Assembly: GCF_000482465.1 (NCBI RefSeq)
Contig: NZ_KI519423.1
Coordinates: forward strand, 218,894-282,893
Source of the DNA: Runella limosa DSM 17973
GTDB lineage: Bacteria; Bacteroidota; Bacteroidia; Cytophagales; Spirosomataceae
Length of the DNA: 64,000 bases
Direction: 5' to 3'
The position numbers were made by a program, and so were the translations under genes. Shown in pieces: positions 24,712-34,631 of the stretch (position 1 is its first letter; the number at the start of each line of letters is the position of its first letter). The notes under the pieces are model-generated. The model searched no databases. It saw only the letters and a program-made list of their open reading frames with translations, and was not told the origin of the DNA.

Positions 24712-26085
24712 TTAGGGTAAAATAGCCAAAGGAAGTTTAATCTGAACAACCGTACCTTCGTTGACTACCGATGATACGTGCAGCAGGCCGTTATGAATTT
24801 TGATAATATTTCGGGTCAGCGGCAGCCCAATTCCATAGCCTTCAAAGTTACGGGTATTGGAAGCACGGAAAAATGGGTCAAAAATAAAAGGCAGCTCTGA
24901 TTCGGGAATCCCAATACCCTGGTCTTGAAAGACTAAAAACACTTGATTGTCGCTGGAAGCAATCGTCACTACCACAGGCTTATTGTTGGAGTACTTACAG
25001 GCATTAGTCAAGATATTGGTAAAAGCCAAGGAAAGTAGTTGGCGATTACCCATTACTTTCAATTTTTTCGGATTTTCGGGCAGCAGGCTAAAATCCACTT
25101 GGATGTTATTCTTAGGGTTGAGTTTATCAATCATCTCTTTAACCTGCCAAATAAGGTCATCCGTTCGTAAAATTTCAAAATTAACCCGCTTGTTGGTGTA
25201 ACCCGTTTGGGCCAAATACAACAACGTTTGCGTGATTTGGTTCAGGCGCTCGGCTTGTCCCAAAATACTCATCAGCGACTGCTGGTATTCTTCTGGCGAA
25301 CGCTGTTTCATCAACATCACTTCGGCCTCGCCCATGATAGACGTGAGTGGCGTACCAAATTCATGCGAAGCATTACTGACAAAGTTTTTTTGAGTTTCGA
25401 AAGCCGTTTCAAGTCGATTTAGCAGGTCATTGAAAGTCGAAATCAGCTGGCTTATCTCGGCATCATTGTCTTTTTCTTCGATTCTCAAGTGAATGTTATC
25501 CGTACTTATTTGTTTGACGCGGTCGGTGATATGTTTGATGGGATCAAAGATTCGCTTTGAAAAAAAGAAAGATAAATAGGTCGTAATCAGCGCAATCAGT
25601 ACAATACCCATCAAAATAACATTCCTCATAAACAACAAGTGGTTGGAGGCATAATAGTTTTTGGCCGAAACAATCACAATGTAGATATTGCTATGACTTT
25701 CGTGACGAATCCCCGTAAAAAAGGTTTCGTCCACCTGACGGGTAGCCTTCCCATTGGCCATAATATCCCTTAAAAACGCCATCGGCAGCTCCGATTTTTG
25801 GGCTATTTCCGTCAAGTCATTGCTATTTTCAACCTTGTACAAATATTCTCTCTCTGCCAGGAGCTTTTCAAGGTGCTCTCTTCTAATCATTTTAAATGAT
25901 TCTGCATTAATTTTATCAGCATCAAAATTGTACTTTGCCGCAATCGTCGCCCGCGTTTCTAGTCGTTTATAAAAATCAGTGTAGGAATAATTATACAAAA
26001 AATAATAGATACTTCCCCCAAACAGAAGCAGCATCAGGCTGTTGGTAAAAATCAGAAAAAGCGCTATTTTTAGTTGGGTTTTCAT
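24712..26085 (-). CDS. Membrane sensor histidine kinase (OmpR-partner type)
   Basis: 457 residues. N-terminal helix (LKIALFLIFTNSLMLLLFGGSIYYF), an extracytoplasmic domain of about 115 residues, a second helix (NVILMGIVLIALITTYLSFFF), HAMP, H-box in FVSNASHEFGTPLTSIMGE, then N box (LTNACKYSNN), GIGIPES and GIGLPLTRNIIKIH. A CusS/EnvZ-like classic kinase that should phosphorylate the regulator whose gene it overlaps by 4 bases. The sensed signal is not evident; no metal-transport genes adjoin it. Confidence 0.92.
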   Translation of the reverse strand: MKTQLKIALFLIFTNSLMLLLFGGSIYYFLYNYSYTDFYKRLETRATIAAKYNFDADKINAESFKMIRREHLEKLLAEREYLYKVENSNDLTEIAQKSELPMAFLRDIMANGKATRQVDETFFTGIRHESHSNIYIVIVSAKNYYASNHLLFMRNVILMGIVLIALITTYLSFFFSKRIFDPIKHITDRVKQISTDNIHLRIEEKDNDAEISQLISTFNDLLNRLETAFETQKNFVSNASHEFGTPLTSIMGEAEVMLMKQRSPEEYQQSLMSILGQAERLNQITQTLLYLAQTGYTNKRVNFEILRTDDLIWQVKEMIDKLNPKNNIQVDFSLLPENPKKLKVMGNRQLLSLAFTNILTNACKYSNNKPVVVTIASSDNQVFLVFQDQGIGIPESELPFIFDPFFRASNTRNFEGYGIGLPLTRNIIKIHNGLLHVSSVVNEGTVVQIKLPLAILP

Positions 26086-26774
26086 GCTTCTCTTAACACA
26101 TAGCCCATGCCAATCACCGTATGAATGAGCTTGGGTTCGTAGGCTGAATCAAGTTTTTTTCTCAAATAATTGATATAAACATCCACAACATTCGTGGCCA
26201 GGTTAAAATTAATGTCCCAAGCGCTCTCCAGCAAGTCCACCCTCGAAAGCACTTTTCCTTTATTTTTTAGCAAAGTGACCAGCAACCGATATTCGGTAGC
26301 AGTGAGGGAAATAAGCTCCCCATTTCGTTCTACGGTCTTCGAGTCATCATCCACTTTTAAGTTGGCCACCACATACACATTTTCTTTGGCCTTAGCCTCA
26401 CTCCCACCTTGGCTTGCGCGGCGCAGCAAAGCTTTGATACGCGCCACTAACTCAATAAATTTGAAGGGCTTGGCCAAATAATCATCCGCCCCCGAATTAA
26501 GCCCCAAAGCAATATTGTCGGCGGTATTGAGGGCTGTCAAAAACAATATCGGTACCTGAATCTGGTTATTTCGCAGCTCTTTGCAAACCTCAATACCGTT
26601 TTTGTCGGGAAGCATAATGTCGAGGAGAATCAAATCATAGTCACTGCTCAAGGCCATTTGAACCCCCGAATTACCGTCTAAAGCCACCGATACTTCAAAG
26701 TCTTCCTCGGTCAAGCCTTTTTTTATAAAGCTGACTACATTGACTTCGTCTTCCACTAACAAGATTTTCTTCAT
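26082..26774 (-). CDS. OmpR/PhoB-family response regulator
   Basis: 230 residues: REC domain (KKILLVEDEVNVVSFIKKGL; YDLILLDIMLPDKNG with the phospho-Asp; ADDYLAKPF with the Lys) and a C-terminal OmpR winged helix (LTATEYRLLVTLLKNKGKVLSR; VDVYINYLRKKLD). It acts with the kinase gene that starts within its last codons (ATGA overlap). A CusR-like length and layout. Confidence 0.93.
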   Translation of the reverse strand: MKKILLVEDEVNVVSFIKKGLTEEDFEVSVALDGNSGVQMALSSDYDLILLDIMLPDKNGIEVCKELRNNQIQVPILFLTALNTADNIALGLNSGADDYLAKPFKFIELVARIKALLRRASQGGSEAKAKENVYVVANLKVDDDSKTVERNGELISLTATEYRLLVTLLKNKGKVLSRVDLLESAWDINFNLATNVVDVYINYLRKKLDSAYEPKLIHTVIGMGYVLREA

Positions 26775-26822
26775 AGCTCAATTGGGGCCTTTTCCAAAAC
26801 ATTCCTTTGCAATTTAACCACA

Positions 26823-26863
26823 AAAAACGGCACTGCAACTTCTAAAGCTACAATGCCGTTTTT
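26823..26863 (-). terminator. Terminator of glnS
   Basis: Arms AAAAACGGCA (26823-26832) and TGCCGTTTTT (26854-26863) with a loop of 21; on the minus strand the second arm ends in a run of six T. Lies between the glnS stop and the response-regulator gene start. Confidence 0.75.
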
Positions 26864-26882
26864 CTATCAAAACTTCAGAAAA

Positions 26883-28565
26883 TTATTTCCCTGCTACTTT
26901 TCCCCACGTATCTTTCAACCCAACTGTGCGGTTGAAGATGAGTTTATCGGATGTAGCATCGGTATCTAAACAGAAATAACCTTTGCGAACAAACTGGATT
27001 TTGGTATCAACCGTCGCTTCTTTGAGCGATGGCTCGGCGTAGCCTGTGATCACTTCCAACGAATTTGGATTGATATGGTCTTTGAAATCTCCTTCCGCCG
27101 ATGCTAAGTCTTCGACTTTGAAAAGGCGGTCGTACTGACGAATTTCAATCGGCAACGCCTCCGAAACCGACACCCAATGGAGCGTTCCTTTGACGTTGAT
27201 ACCTGAGGTATCGTTGCCACTCTTGCTGTTTTCAATGTACGAACAACGAAGTTCGATGATATTTTCCGCTTCGTCTTTGATTGCTTCGTCACAACGAATA
27301 ATGTACGCACTCTTCAAACGCACCATTTGTCCTACGGCCAAGCGGAAGAATTTTTTCGGCGGATTTTCCATAAAATCTTCCCGCTCGATATAAACTTCGC
27401 GGCTAAATGGCACTTCGCGCATTCCGCCGTTGGGGTCTTCAGGGTTGTTTTCGCTCAAACAAAGCTCAACCGTATCTTCAGGGAAGTTGGTAATGACTAC
27501 TTTGAGCGGGTCGAGCACCACCATGCGACGCTGCGCGATTTTGTTGAGATGCTCGCGAACGCAGAACTCCAACAAGCTCACATCAATCAGGTTGTCGCGG
27601 CGAGCAATCCCGATGCGGTCGCAAAACTCGCGAATCGACTCAGGCGTATAGCCACGACGACGAAGCCCCGAAATGGTTGGCATCCGTGGGTCGTCCCAGC
27701 CCGTAACGTGACCTTCATTGACAAGTTGTAGCAACTTACGCTTACTCATGACGGTGTAAGTCAAGTTGAGACGCGCAAATTCGTATTGTTTTGAAGGAAA
27801 AATCTCCAGTTTATCAATGCACCAATCGTACAAATCGCGGTGAGGAATAAACTCCAACGTACAAATAGAATGCGTAATTTGTTCGATAGAATCCGACTGA
27901 CCGTGGGCAAAATCGTACATCGGATAGATGCACCATTTGTCGTCCGTGCGGTGGTGGTGGGCAAATTTAATCCGATAAATGATGGGGTCGCGCATGATCA
28001 TATTCGGCGCTGCCATGTCGATTTTGGCACGAAGCGTACGAGAGCCTTCAGGAAACTCGCCGTTTTTCATTCGCTCAAATAAGTCCAAATTTTCTTCCAC
28101 GCCACGGTCACGGTACGGGCTGTTTGTGCCAGGCTCCGTCGGTGTTCCTTTCAAAGAAGCGATTTGCTCTGAGGTAGATTCATCCACGTATGCCAATCCT
28201 TTTTTGATTAAATCGATGGCAAAAGCATACAAATTATCAAAGTAATCAGAGGCATAAAATTCATTTACCCACTGAAAACCAAGCCATTGAACATCATTCT
28301 TAATTGACTCAACGTATTCGGTATCTTCCGTGACGGGATTTGTATCGTCAAAGCGTAAGTTGGTACCTCCTCCGTATTTCTGAGCCACTCCAAAGTTTAA
28401 ACAGATGGATTTGGCGTGCCCAATGTGCAAATAGCCATTGGGTTCGGGTGGAAAGCGCGTCAGGACGCGGCCTTCATGTTTACCCGTACGGATGTCTTCT
28501 TCAATGATTTGTTCGATGAAGTTCAGCGATTTCTCTTCGGTGGATTCTTTGGCAATTTCACTCAT
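26883..28565 (-). CDS. glnS: Glutamine--tRNA ligase
   Basis: 560 residues, the E. coli GlnRS length. Class I motifs: [17 protein letters not shown] (HIGH) near residue 40 and VMSKRKL (KMSKS) near residue 270; the discriminating region [17 protein letters not shown] and the catalytic-domain [22 protein letters not shown] are typical. A two-barrel anticodon-binding domain fills the rest. Charges tRNA-Gln with glutamine in the cytoplasm. Presence of GlnRS in Bacteroidota is normal. Monocistronic by its own terminator. Confidence 0.96.
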   Translation of the reverse strand: MSEIAKESTEEKSLNFIEQIIEEDIRTGKHEGRVLTRFPPEPNGYLHIGHAKSICLNFGVAQKYGGGTNLRFDDTNPVTEDTEYVESIKNDVQWLGFQWVNEFYASDYFDNLYAFAIDLIKKGLAYVDESTSEQIASLKGTPTEPGTNSPYRDRGVEENLDLFERMKNGEFPEGSRTLRAKIDMAAPNMIMRDPIIYRIKFAHHHRTDDKWCIYPMYDFAHGQSDSIEQITHSICTLEFIPHRDLYDWCIDKLEIFPSKQYEFARLNLTYTVMSKRKLLQLVNEGHVTGWDDPRMPTISGLRRRGYTPESIREFCDRIGIARRDNLIDVSLLEFCVREHLNKIAQRRMVVLDPLKVVITNFPEDTVELCLSENNPEDPNGGMREVPFSREVYIEREDFMENPPKKFFRLAVGQMVRLKSAYIIRCDEAIKDEAENIIELRCSYIENSKSGNDTSGINVKGTLHWVSVSEALPIEIRQYDRLFKVEDLASAEGDFKDHINPNSLEVITGYAEPSLKEATVDTKIQFVRKGYFCLDTDATSDKLIFNRTVGLKDTWGKVAGK

Positions 28566-28967
28566 ACTACTATAAACGTGTTTTTCGACCCTTCGGTTTT
28601 CTTATACATATCTTTTCTGTATGTAATGGAAACACAAAACTAACATTTATTCGGGTTGAACACCTGAAAATAACTGGCTTTGCTCACTTTTTTCAACCTA
28701 GGCATAGCATCTTCGGCAACATATATCATTTTCAACAAACTCATTTCCAAAAAGTTAATAAAAAATATATGAGATTTTTAGCCGTTATCACTAAAATTTC
28801 AAAACTATTTCAGACGTACAAATGTTAGATAAACTGTTGACAAACGATACTTACCCTCGGGCTAATTGGTACCACGCCCAACGGTCGAGAGGGTGTTGCA
28901 GACAAACTTTCTGACGACTCCTCGGCGCGTACGTAAAACCAACAATTGAACAGATTTTTATCACTAT
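28566..28967. other. 402-base AT-rich divergent spacer
   Basis: Holds the divergent promoters of glnS and queD. No reading frame, repeat or hairpin of note was seen, and no TGAC-N4-GTCA box. No convincing TAnnTTTG element could be placed on either strand. Confidence 0.5.
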
Positions 28968-29384
28968 ATGAGCAACCCACGAGTGGCGGTGTTTCGCAAG
29001 GCGCACTTTAATGCCGCACACCGTTTGAACAATCCGACTTGGTCGGACGAACAGAACGCGCGTGTCTTTGGGAAATGCAATTATCCCAATTACCACGGAC
29101 ATAATTATGAGCTGATTGTGAAAGTAACGGGCGAAGTAAACCCCGAAACTGGCTACGTTGTAGATTTGAAATGGTTGAATGATTTAATCGAGCAAACGGT
29201 TTTGATCAAGTTTGACCACAAAAATCTAAATCTGGATACTGAGGAGTTTAAAAACATGAATCCCAGCGCAGAAAACATTTCAATTGTCATTTATAATCTC
29301 TTACGTGAGCACTTAGCAGAGTCGCTCGATTTGAAAATACGGCTTTATGAAACAGAACGAAACTTTGTGGAATACCCTGCCTAA
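28968..29384 (+). CDS. queD: 6-pyruvoyl-tetrahydropterin synthase / QueD family
   Basis: 138 residues. Zinc-binding His in FNAAHRL (H18) and HGHNY (H43, H45), and the catalytic Cys37 in VFGKCNYPNYHGHNYELIVKV, with the VVDLKWLNDLI strand. The fold makes either 6-carboxytetrahydropterin for queuosine (QueD) or 6-pyruvoyltetrahydropterin. The overlapping GTP cyclohydrolase I gene supplies dihydroneopterin triphosphate, the substrate of both, so the two form one pathway step pair. QueD is the more likely role in bacteria. Confidence 0.88.
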   Translation: MSNPRVAVFRKAHFNAAHRLNNPTWSDEQNARVFGKCNYPNYHGHNYELIVKVTGEVNPETGYVVDLKWLNDLIEQTVLIKFDHKNLNLDTEEFKNMNPSAENISIVIYNLLREHLAESLDLKIRLYETERNFVEYPA

Positions 29385-30045
29385 CCATGCAGATTTGGGT
29401 GAACTCAACATCGACGACTGGGGAGATGATCACCTATTTAGTGCTTACAATACGCCTTTGCGCGAGGATGCGTTCGAACTGAGTGACGTAGAAAAGGTGG
29501 CCAAAATTGAGGGTCATTTCCGTGCCATCATGGAAACCCTTGGGCTTGACCTCACCGACGACAGCCTCAACGGGACTCCGCATCGGGTAGCAAAAATGTA
29601 CGTAAAAGAGCTATTCTCAGGCTTAAATCCTGCGAATAAGCCCAAGGCAACGCTCTTTGAAAACAAGTATAAATACAACGAAATGTTGGTGGAGAAAGAC
29701 ATCAGTTTTTACTCCAACTGCGAGCACCACTTTGTTCCTATTTTTGGCAAAGCGCACGTGGCTTATATTTCGAGCGGGAAAGTAATTGGGCTTTCTAAAC
29801 TGAACCGTATTGTGCAATATTTTGCCAAACGCCCGCAAGTACAAGAGCGCCTTACGGTTCAGATTGCCAAAGAATTACAACAAATCCTTCAAACCGAAGA
29901 CGTGGCTATCGTCATGGATGCCAAACACTTATGCGTCGCTTCTCGCGGTGTACAAGACGACTCCAGCTCGACTGTGACAGCGTTTTACGGCGGCAAATTC
30001 CAAGAAGGCAGTACAAAGAATGAGTTTTTGAAATATTTGTCGTAA
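29347..30045 (+). CDS. folE: GTP cyclohydrolase I
   Basis: 232 residues. FYSNCEHHFVPIFGKAHVAYIS gives zinc ligands C125 and H128; the third is Cys196 in MDAKHLCVASRGVQDDSSSTVT. GLSKLNRIVQYFAKRPQVQERLT is the family core. Converts GTP to 7,8-dihydroneopterin triphosphate for folate and queuosine. The chosen ATG overlaps the last 38 bases of queD in another frame; no good in-frame Met exists nearer to the conserved part, and residues 1-45 are poorly conserved in the family. Confidence 0.93.
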   Translation: MKQNETLWNTLPNHADLGELNIDDWGDDHLFSAYNTPLREDAFELSDVEKVAKIEGHFRAIMETLGLDLTDDSLNGTPHRVAKMYVKELFSGLNPANKPKATLFENKYKYNEMLVEKDISFYSNCEHHFVPIFGKAHVAYISSGKVIGLSKLNRIVQYFAKRPQVQERLTVQIAKELQQILQTEDVAIVMDAKHLCVASRGVQDDSSSTVTAFYGGKFQEGSTKNEFLKYLS

Positions 30046-30050
30046 AGCAA

Positions 30051-30117
30051 CCTCCCGAAAGTTTTGAACTTTCGGGAGGTTATAAAACTTTCGGGAGGTT
30101 ATAAAACTTTCGGGAGG
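30051..30117. terminator. folE terminator with tandemly copied right arm
   Basis: A 13-bp stem (30051-30063 with 30067-30079, loop TTG; core CCTCCCGAAAG) is followed by two exact 19-bp copies (30080-30098 and 30099-30117) ending in the right arm ACTTTCGGGAGG, then a fragment TTAGGAGG. Any of the right arms could pair with the single left arm. Confidence 0.7.
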
Positions 30118-30125
30118 TTAGGAGG

Positions 30126-31619
30126 TTACTCCACTCCCAGAAGGGTCAAAGCAGCGCGGGCTTTATTGTCCACGCTGTTTTTGTATTCGTGCTTGGGATA
30201 ATTGAGCGCTTGTTGAAAGTACTGTATGGCTTTGGCCCGCAGACCTTTTGCTTGGTAGATATAGCCCAACTGCAAAGCCGACGTTGCCCCAAAATACAAA
30301 CCTTGCGCCTGACTCAACACAATCGCCCGTTCGTAATTTGGAATAGCCACCTCGGTATGTTCTTGACGTTGAAAAATACGCCCCAACCGATAACGATACT
30401 CGGCGCGGTCTCTCCCATTCTCAAACGATGCTTCATTAACGTTTTTGAGCGCTGCTGCGGCCTCTTCCAAGTACCCACCATCAAAAGCCAGCCGCGCTTT
30501 CATCAGCGTTTTTTGTTGGTTGCTAATCAATCCTTTGGTATAGTTTTCGGCAAACTTAAACGCTGCTTTGTCCGACTCCACATAGGTAGCCCCGACCTTG
30601 CCGATTTTTCCTAAAAATACGTTGGCATCCGCATCTTCACCGACGAGCCAATAGCTCAAAAACAGCTTTAAATAGGTATCTTTCAGGAAGTTTTGACCTT
30701 TGTATTGCCCCAGGAACTCGTTCAATTGAGTTCGGGCAGCGGCGTATTGGCCTTTTTGAAGCAAAATTTCACCTTCTAAATACTCCAAAAAAGGGAAAGC
30801 GAAATAGGCGCTTCCTGTGGGACGTTGTTTGAGCAAACCAAGCGCTTGTTCACCCCTCCCATCTTTCATCGAAACCGTTGTTCCAAAAAAATGTAACAGC
30901 AGGTTATCGGGCTGACTATGCACCAGTTGCAGCAGCTCCGTATTTTGTTTTTCTGCGTAGGTCAAAATATACGCATGCAGCAACGTTTGAATCAATTGGG
31001 CTTCCAACGAAAACACTTTGTCTTGCTGAATCACCCGCTGCACTTCCCTCAGTCCTTGCGGAATATTCCCCTTCAAACCCAACAGCTTCGCTACCCACTG
31101 ATAGCTCTGCGGTGCCGAGCCAATCAGTACATGCAGCAACCCAAGCGACTTATAGGTGGGCACAAAATCGGGGTATAAACGGGCGTTTTCTGCCAGCAGT
31201 CGATATGCCTTGATAATATCCCAAGAGGCGCTCATTTCTTTCCCAAATTTCAATTTGATAAACGCCCAATGCAATCGTATTTCGGCTTGAATAAAACGCT
31301 GATACGGTGAGTTAGGTTGGTCATCGAGCCAAGAAAGGCGCTCGTCTTGATGGGGAGAAAGTTGGTCAAAGAGGGCTTTATTATCACTCACAAGTAGCGT
31401 CACCATGTCGGTATAATTTTCTACATAAACCGCCAGTGCATTCGGAGATTTTTCTTTATCCAACAGCACTTTAGCTGCGTTTACTTTGAGCTTAAACACC
31501 TCGCGGTAGGCTTGTTGGACGTTGGGGGAGAATGAATACAAAGGGGACTGAGCCAATCCTTGGGACAAGCCCATTGGCACAAGAAACAGAAAAAGGATAC
31601 GCACTACCAACCAGCTCAC
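30126..31619 (-). CDS. Secreted or periplasmic TPR protein
   Basis: 497 residues with an N-terminal signal peptide (VVRILFLFLVPMGLSQGLAQ). The rest is almost wholly helical; TPR-like units are clearest near the C-terminus (EYRYRLGRIFQRQEHTEVAIPNYERAI; ATSALQLGYIYQAKGLRAKAIQYFQQAL). Such proteins scaffold envelope complexes; the partner is unknown. The start is 4 bases from the end of the Uma2 gene upstream on the same strand, so they may be co-transcribed. Confidence 0.78.
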   Translation of the reverse strand: MSWLVVRILFLFLVPMGLSQGLAQSPLYSFSPNVQQAYREVFKLKVNAAKVLLDKEKSPNALAVYVENYTDMVTLLVSDNKALFDQLSPHQDERLSWLDDQPNSPYQRFIQAEIRLHWAFIKLKFGKEMSASWDIIKAYRLLAENARLYPDFVPTYKSLGLLHVLIGSAPQSYQWVAKLLGLKGNIPQGLREVQRVIQQDKVFSLEAQLIQTLLHAYILTYAEKQNTELLQLVHSQPDNLLLHFFGTTVSMKDGRGEQALGLLKQRPTGSAYFAFPFLEYLEGEILLQKGQYAAARTQLNEFLGQYKGQNFLKDTYLKLFLSYWLVGEDADANVFLGKIGKVGATYVESDKAAFKFAENYTKGLISNQQKTLMKARLAFDGGYLEEAAAALKNVNEASFENGRDRAEYRYRLGRIFQRQEHTEVAIPNYERAIVLSQAQGLYFGATSALQLGYIYQAKGLRAKAIQYFQQALNYPKHEYKNSVDNKARAALTLLGVE

Positions 31620-31622
31620 ACT

Positions 31623-32252
31623 CTATAATTTAAAGCCATCCTTCTGAAGCAATTCCGAAAGAGAAAATGAATATTCTCCAAATAAGGTTATTGGTTTATC
31701 CCAACCCGAAATACGCCCATCTTGGCCTTGGTGCACACTGAACTGCAATTTACTTCCTGAAAAAAACCAGAAGATTTCACCAACTCCAAACTCTAAGAGT
31801 TTCTGCGTTTTAATGCCGTAATAATCTAACTCCGTAATGCCAAAATCAGTTGTATCAGCTTGAATATCTACCTCAATAACCGCCAAAGGAGGAATTTCAA
31901 AGTACTTATTTTGAGGAGAATGTTTCTGTAATATTACTTTGTCGTAAATGACAATATCTGATGAAATATTACTACGCTTTTTTAGATGGAATCCCACTTC
32001 ATTTGTAATGACAAAGTACTTTTCTTCATCTAGATTTTTTAACAAATACTTCATTAAAACGCCAATAATAATGGCTTGGGTATCGCTCTCCCCCATAATA
32101 TCTTCTTGTGTCTTAAGTTCGTTCAACACCTCTTTGTATCCACGATAGTACATGGGTTTTCCGTTGTATTCTTCATAAATCAACGATTTTGGGACCTCAT
32201 GCTTCGCAAATTTTGTGCGAAGGCGTTTGCGTTTAGACGGAACTACGACCAT
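31623..32252 (-). CDS. Uma2 family putative endonuclease (DUF820)
   Basis: 209 residues, PD-(D/E)XK-type fold. Seen: EYNGKPMYYRGYKEVL, ISSDIVIYDK (catalytic Asp region) and PPLAVIEVDIQAD (strand with Glu). Uma2 proteins are widespread in cyanobacteria and Bacteroidota, often in many copies; their function is not settled. No methylase or toxin-antitoxin partner adjoins it. Confidence 0.8.
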   Translation of the reverse strand: MVVVPSKRKRLRTKFAKHEVPKSLIYEEYNGKPMYYRGYKEVLNELKTQEDIMGESDTQAIIIGVLMKYLLKNLDEEKYFVITNEVGFHLKKRSNISSDIVIYDKVILQKHSPQNKYFEIPPLAVIEVDIQADTTDFGITELDYYGIKTQKLLEFGVGEIFWFFSGSKLQFSVHQGQDGRISGWDKPITLFGEYSFSLSELLQKDGFKL

Positions 32253-32294
32253 GATGCAACGGATTTTATCTAATCAAAGTTAATAAAATTCTCC

Positions 32295-32738
32295 TCAAAC
32301 AAGCCCTTCAATCGTCCCTTTCTTCTGCTGAAACAAAAACGAATCTCCGACTTGTTTGCCCATGAGTGATGCTCCCAGAGGCGACTGGGGTGACATAGCA
32401 ATCACTTTTTGGCCATCTATCACCACCATTCCTGCACTCACGGAGACAAAAAACACCCCCACGGAGGTCTTGACCAACGCCCCTAACCCGACTCGTTGAA
32501 ACACAAAATCGGGGTCGATGCGGTCGAGAACGGCGCGTTCTTGGCGTAATTGGTCATAAAGCTGGGCGTGGCGATCGCGTTCAATTTGCGCCATCGCCCG
32601 CCCCGTTTCGTACTTATCGCCCGCCGAGCTTTTGGTTTCCTCATTGGCCGAATCTTGGGCGTTTTGCATCGCCTCCTGCGCTGCATGCACGCGGGTATCA
32701 AACTGCGTTTTTAGCAGCGTAAGTAACTGTAGTTTCAA
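32295..32738 (-). CDS. GreA/GreB-like elongation factor family protein
   Basis: 147 residues from the TTG at 32738, four bases after the aldo/keto reductase stop (tag tccg TTG); the longer frame back to 32783 would overlap that gene. The N-terminal helical part with AQDSANEETKSSAGDKYETGRAMAQ is the signature of the Bacteroidota Gre-like proteins (sometimes mislabelled 3-oxoacyl-ACP synthase), followed by a GreA/B C-terminal FKBP-like domain (LVKTSVGVFFVSVSAG; SPQSPLGASLMGKQVGD). May modulate RNA polymerase; true cleavage-factor activity is uncertain because the coiled coil is short. Confidence 0.78.
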   Translation of the reverse strand: MKLQLLTLLKTQFDTRVHAAQEAMQNAQDSANEETKSSAGDKYETGRAMAQIERDRHAQLYDQLRQERAVLDRIDPDFVFQRVGLGALVKTSVGVFFVSVSAGMVVIDGQKVIAMSPQSPLGASLMGKQVGDSFLFQQKKGTIEGLV

Positions 32739-32742
32739 CGGA

Positions 32743-33765
32743 CTATAGACGGTGATTAATGATATTGTCGTACATACCCGCAAAAGCGGATTGTTTCATT
32801 CCTTCCGACGAAAGAAAATCGTGCGGAAAGCCTAATTCTATTTTGCTTACTTCGTTCAAACGTGTCATAATTTCGTCAGGAATGACAAAATCAAGGCATT
32901 TGAGCGAATCTTGAAGTTGTTCTACGCGTTTTGCGCCCACAATCGGCATCACATTTGACACCCGTTGACGCACCCAGTTGATGGCTACCTGCGTGGGTGT
33001 CACGCCCAACTCCTGCGCCACCTCCACTACTTCTTGCGCAATATCGCTGCTGCGTTCGCTACGGCGCAGGCTATTTTCGGGCACCCGTCCTGTTTCTCCG
33101 CGTAAGTATTTTCCCGTCAATGCTCCTCCTCCAATCACCCCCCAGGGCGTCACGGCCATGTCGAGGGTTTTGGCCATCGGAAGCAAATCGCGTTCGGCTC
33201 CGCGTTGCAACAACGAATACTCCACTTGAAGCGCCACAAACTGGCTCCAGCCGCGCAACTCCGCCAACATATTCGAACGTGAAATGACCCAAGCAGGGGT
33301 ATCAGAAATCCCGACATAATGCACCTTACCGCTCCGTACGAGGTCGTCGAGCCCCCGCATTACTTCATCAACGGGTGTTGTAAACTCCCACATGTGTACC
33401 CAAAACACGTCGATATAGTCGGTATGCAGGCGTTTGAGGCTTTCATTGACCGAACGAATCATGTTTTTACGGTGATTACCCGCGTAGTTGGGGTCGCCGT
33501 TGCGGTCGTACAAGGTATATTTGGTAGAAACCACAAAGTGATCGCGGTCAGCAGCAATAAAATCTCCCAAGAATGTCTCCGATGTACCTTCCGTGTAGCG
33601 ATTGGCTGTGTCGAGAAAATTACCACCTGCATTGGCGTAGGCTTCAAAAATCTTTTTGCTCTCGTGTTTGTCGGCACCCCAGCCCCATTCGGTACCAAAA
33701 GTCATTGTACCGAGGCACAATTCTGATACGCGAAGGCCAGATTTTCCCAATAATTTGAATTTCAT
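32743..33765 (-). CDS. Aldo/keto reductase
   Basis: 340 residues, TIM-barrel oxidoreductase. LGKSGLRVSELCLGTMTFG, GGNFLDTANRYTEGTSE (catalytic Asp and Tyr), VVSTKYTL (Lys) and IDVFWVHMWEF (His) are the AKR catalytic tetrad regions; VTPTQVAINWVRQR and PIVGAKRVEQL form the NADPH-binding end. YghZ/AKR11-like by length. Substrate unknown. Translationally linked with the Gre-like gene behind it. Confidence 0.92.
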   Translation of the reverse strand: MKFKLLGKSGLRVSELCLGTMTFGTEWGWGADKHESKKIFEAYANAGGNFLDTANRYTEGTSETFLGDFIAADRDHFVVSTKYTLYDRNGDPNYAGNHRKNMIRSVNESLKRLHTDYIDVFWVHMWEFTTPVDEVMRGLDDLVRSGKVHYVGISDTPAWVISRSNMLAELRGWSQFVALQVEYSLLQRGAERDLLPMAKTLDMAVTPWGVIGGGALTGKYLRGETGRVPENSLRRSERSSDIAQEVVEVAQELGVTPTQVAINWVRQRVSNVMPIVGAKRVEQLQDSLKCLDFVIPDEIMTRLNEVSKIELGFPHDFLSSEGMKQSAFAGMYDNIINHRL

Positions 33766-33856
33766 AGAGTCATAGTTTGTTTAATGAGGGTGGGCAAAGA
33801 AAACAAATCTTTGCTCAAAACTACACAGAAAAAACCACTTATACCCTTAACAAGCC

Positions 33857-34603
33857 ATGTGTTTTCGCAATTCCCTAACGGCTACGGTCGATGAAATGGA
33901 GAAACAATTTGAGGTACAAAAACAGGCTAAAACCATTGAATTTGAGCCCATTTACCACGCCAACGGTTTTGATTATCCCACTTGGCCAGTGATTACGGCT
34001 CAAGCTCCGCACACTTTACAATTTTTTAAGTGGGGATTGGTTCCGCGATGGGCGCGAAGCCCCCAAGAAGCGCTCGAACTACGCAGCAGTACCCTGAACG
34101 CCAAAATCGAAACCCTCGACGAAAAGCCGTCGTTTAAGTATGCACTCCAACAGGCGCAGCGGTGCTTAATACCCTCCACTGGCTTTTTTGAATGGCAAAC
34201 CGTAGGAAAGCAGAAATATCCCTATTTTATTCATTTACGGGAGCAACCGCTTTTTGCGATGGCGGGTATTTGGGAAACGTGGCACAATCCTGCCCAAGCC
34301 AATGATGTTTGGCATACATTTAGCATTATTACGACCGATGCCAATCCGCTCATGGCGCGCATTCACAACACAAAGCAACGAATGCCCGTTATTATACCAA
34401 AAGGATTAGAAGCGGTTTGGCTCAATACCCAATCGGATGCTTTTGACCTCGAATTGTTTAAAAAACCAATTGACGACGCATCAATGGAAGCATTTACGAT
34501 TGGCAAGTCGATAAGCGACCCTAAAAGTCAGTCTAACGTACCCGAGGTATTGACACGCGTTACGTACCCTGAACTATCGCATCAGCAATTAAGTTTGTTT
34601 TGA
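33857..34603 (+). CDS. HMCES/YedK family abasic-site peptidase-like protein
   Basis: 248 residues. Cys2 (after Met removal the catalytic N-terminal cysteine), LNAKIET with the active Asn, GFFEWQ with Glu and RIHNTKQRMPVII with His make up the SRAP active site, all intact. These proteins crosslink covalently to abasic sites in single-stranded DNA and shield them. The SOS-linked label is general; no LexA box was sought with a known consensus here. Standalone gene. Confidence 0.92.
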   Translation: MCFRNSLTATVDEMEKQFEVQKQAKTIEFEPIYHANGFDYPTWPVITAQAPHTLQFFKWGLVPRWARSPQEALELRSSTLNAKIETLDEKPSFKYALQQAQRCLIPSTGFFEWQTVGKQKYPYFIHLREQPLFAMAGIWETWHNPAQANDVWHTFSIITTDANPLMARIHNTKQRMPVIIPKGLEAVWLNTQSDAFDLELFKKPIDDASMEAFTIGKSISDPKSQSNVPEVLTRVTYPELSHQQLSLF

Positions 34604-34631
34604 GTCCATGAAGAAGGTTGCAGCCCGTGCA

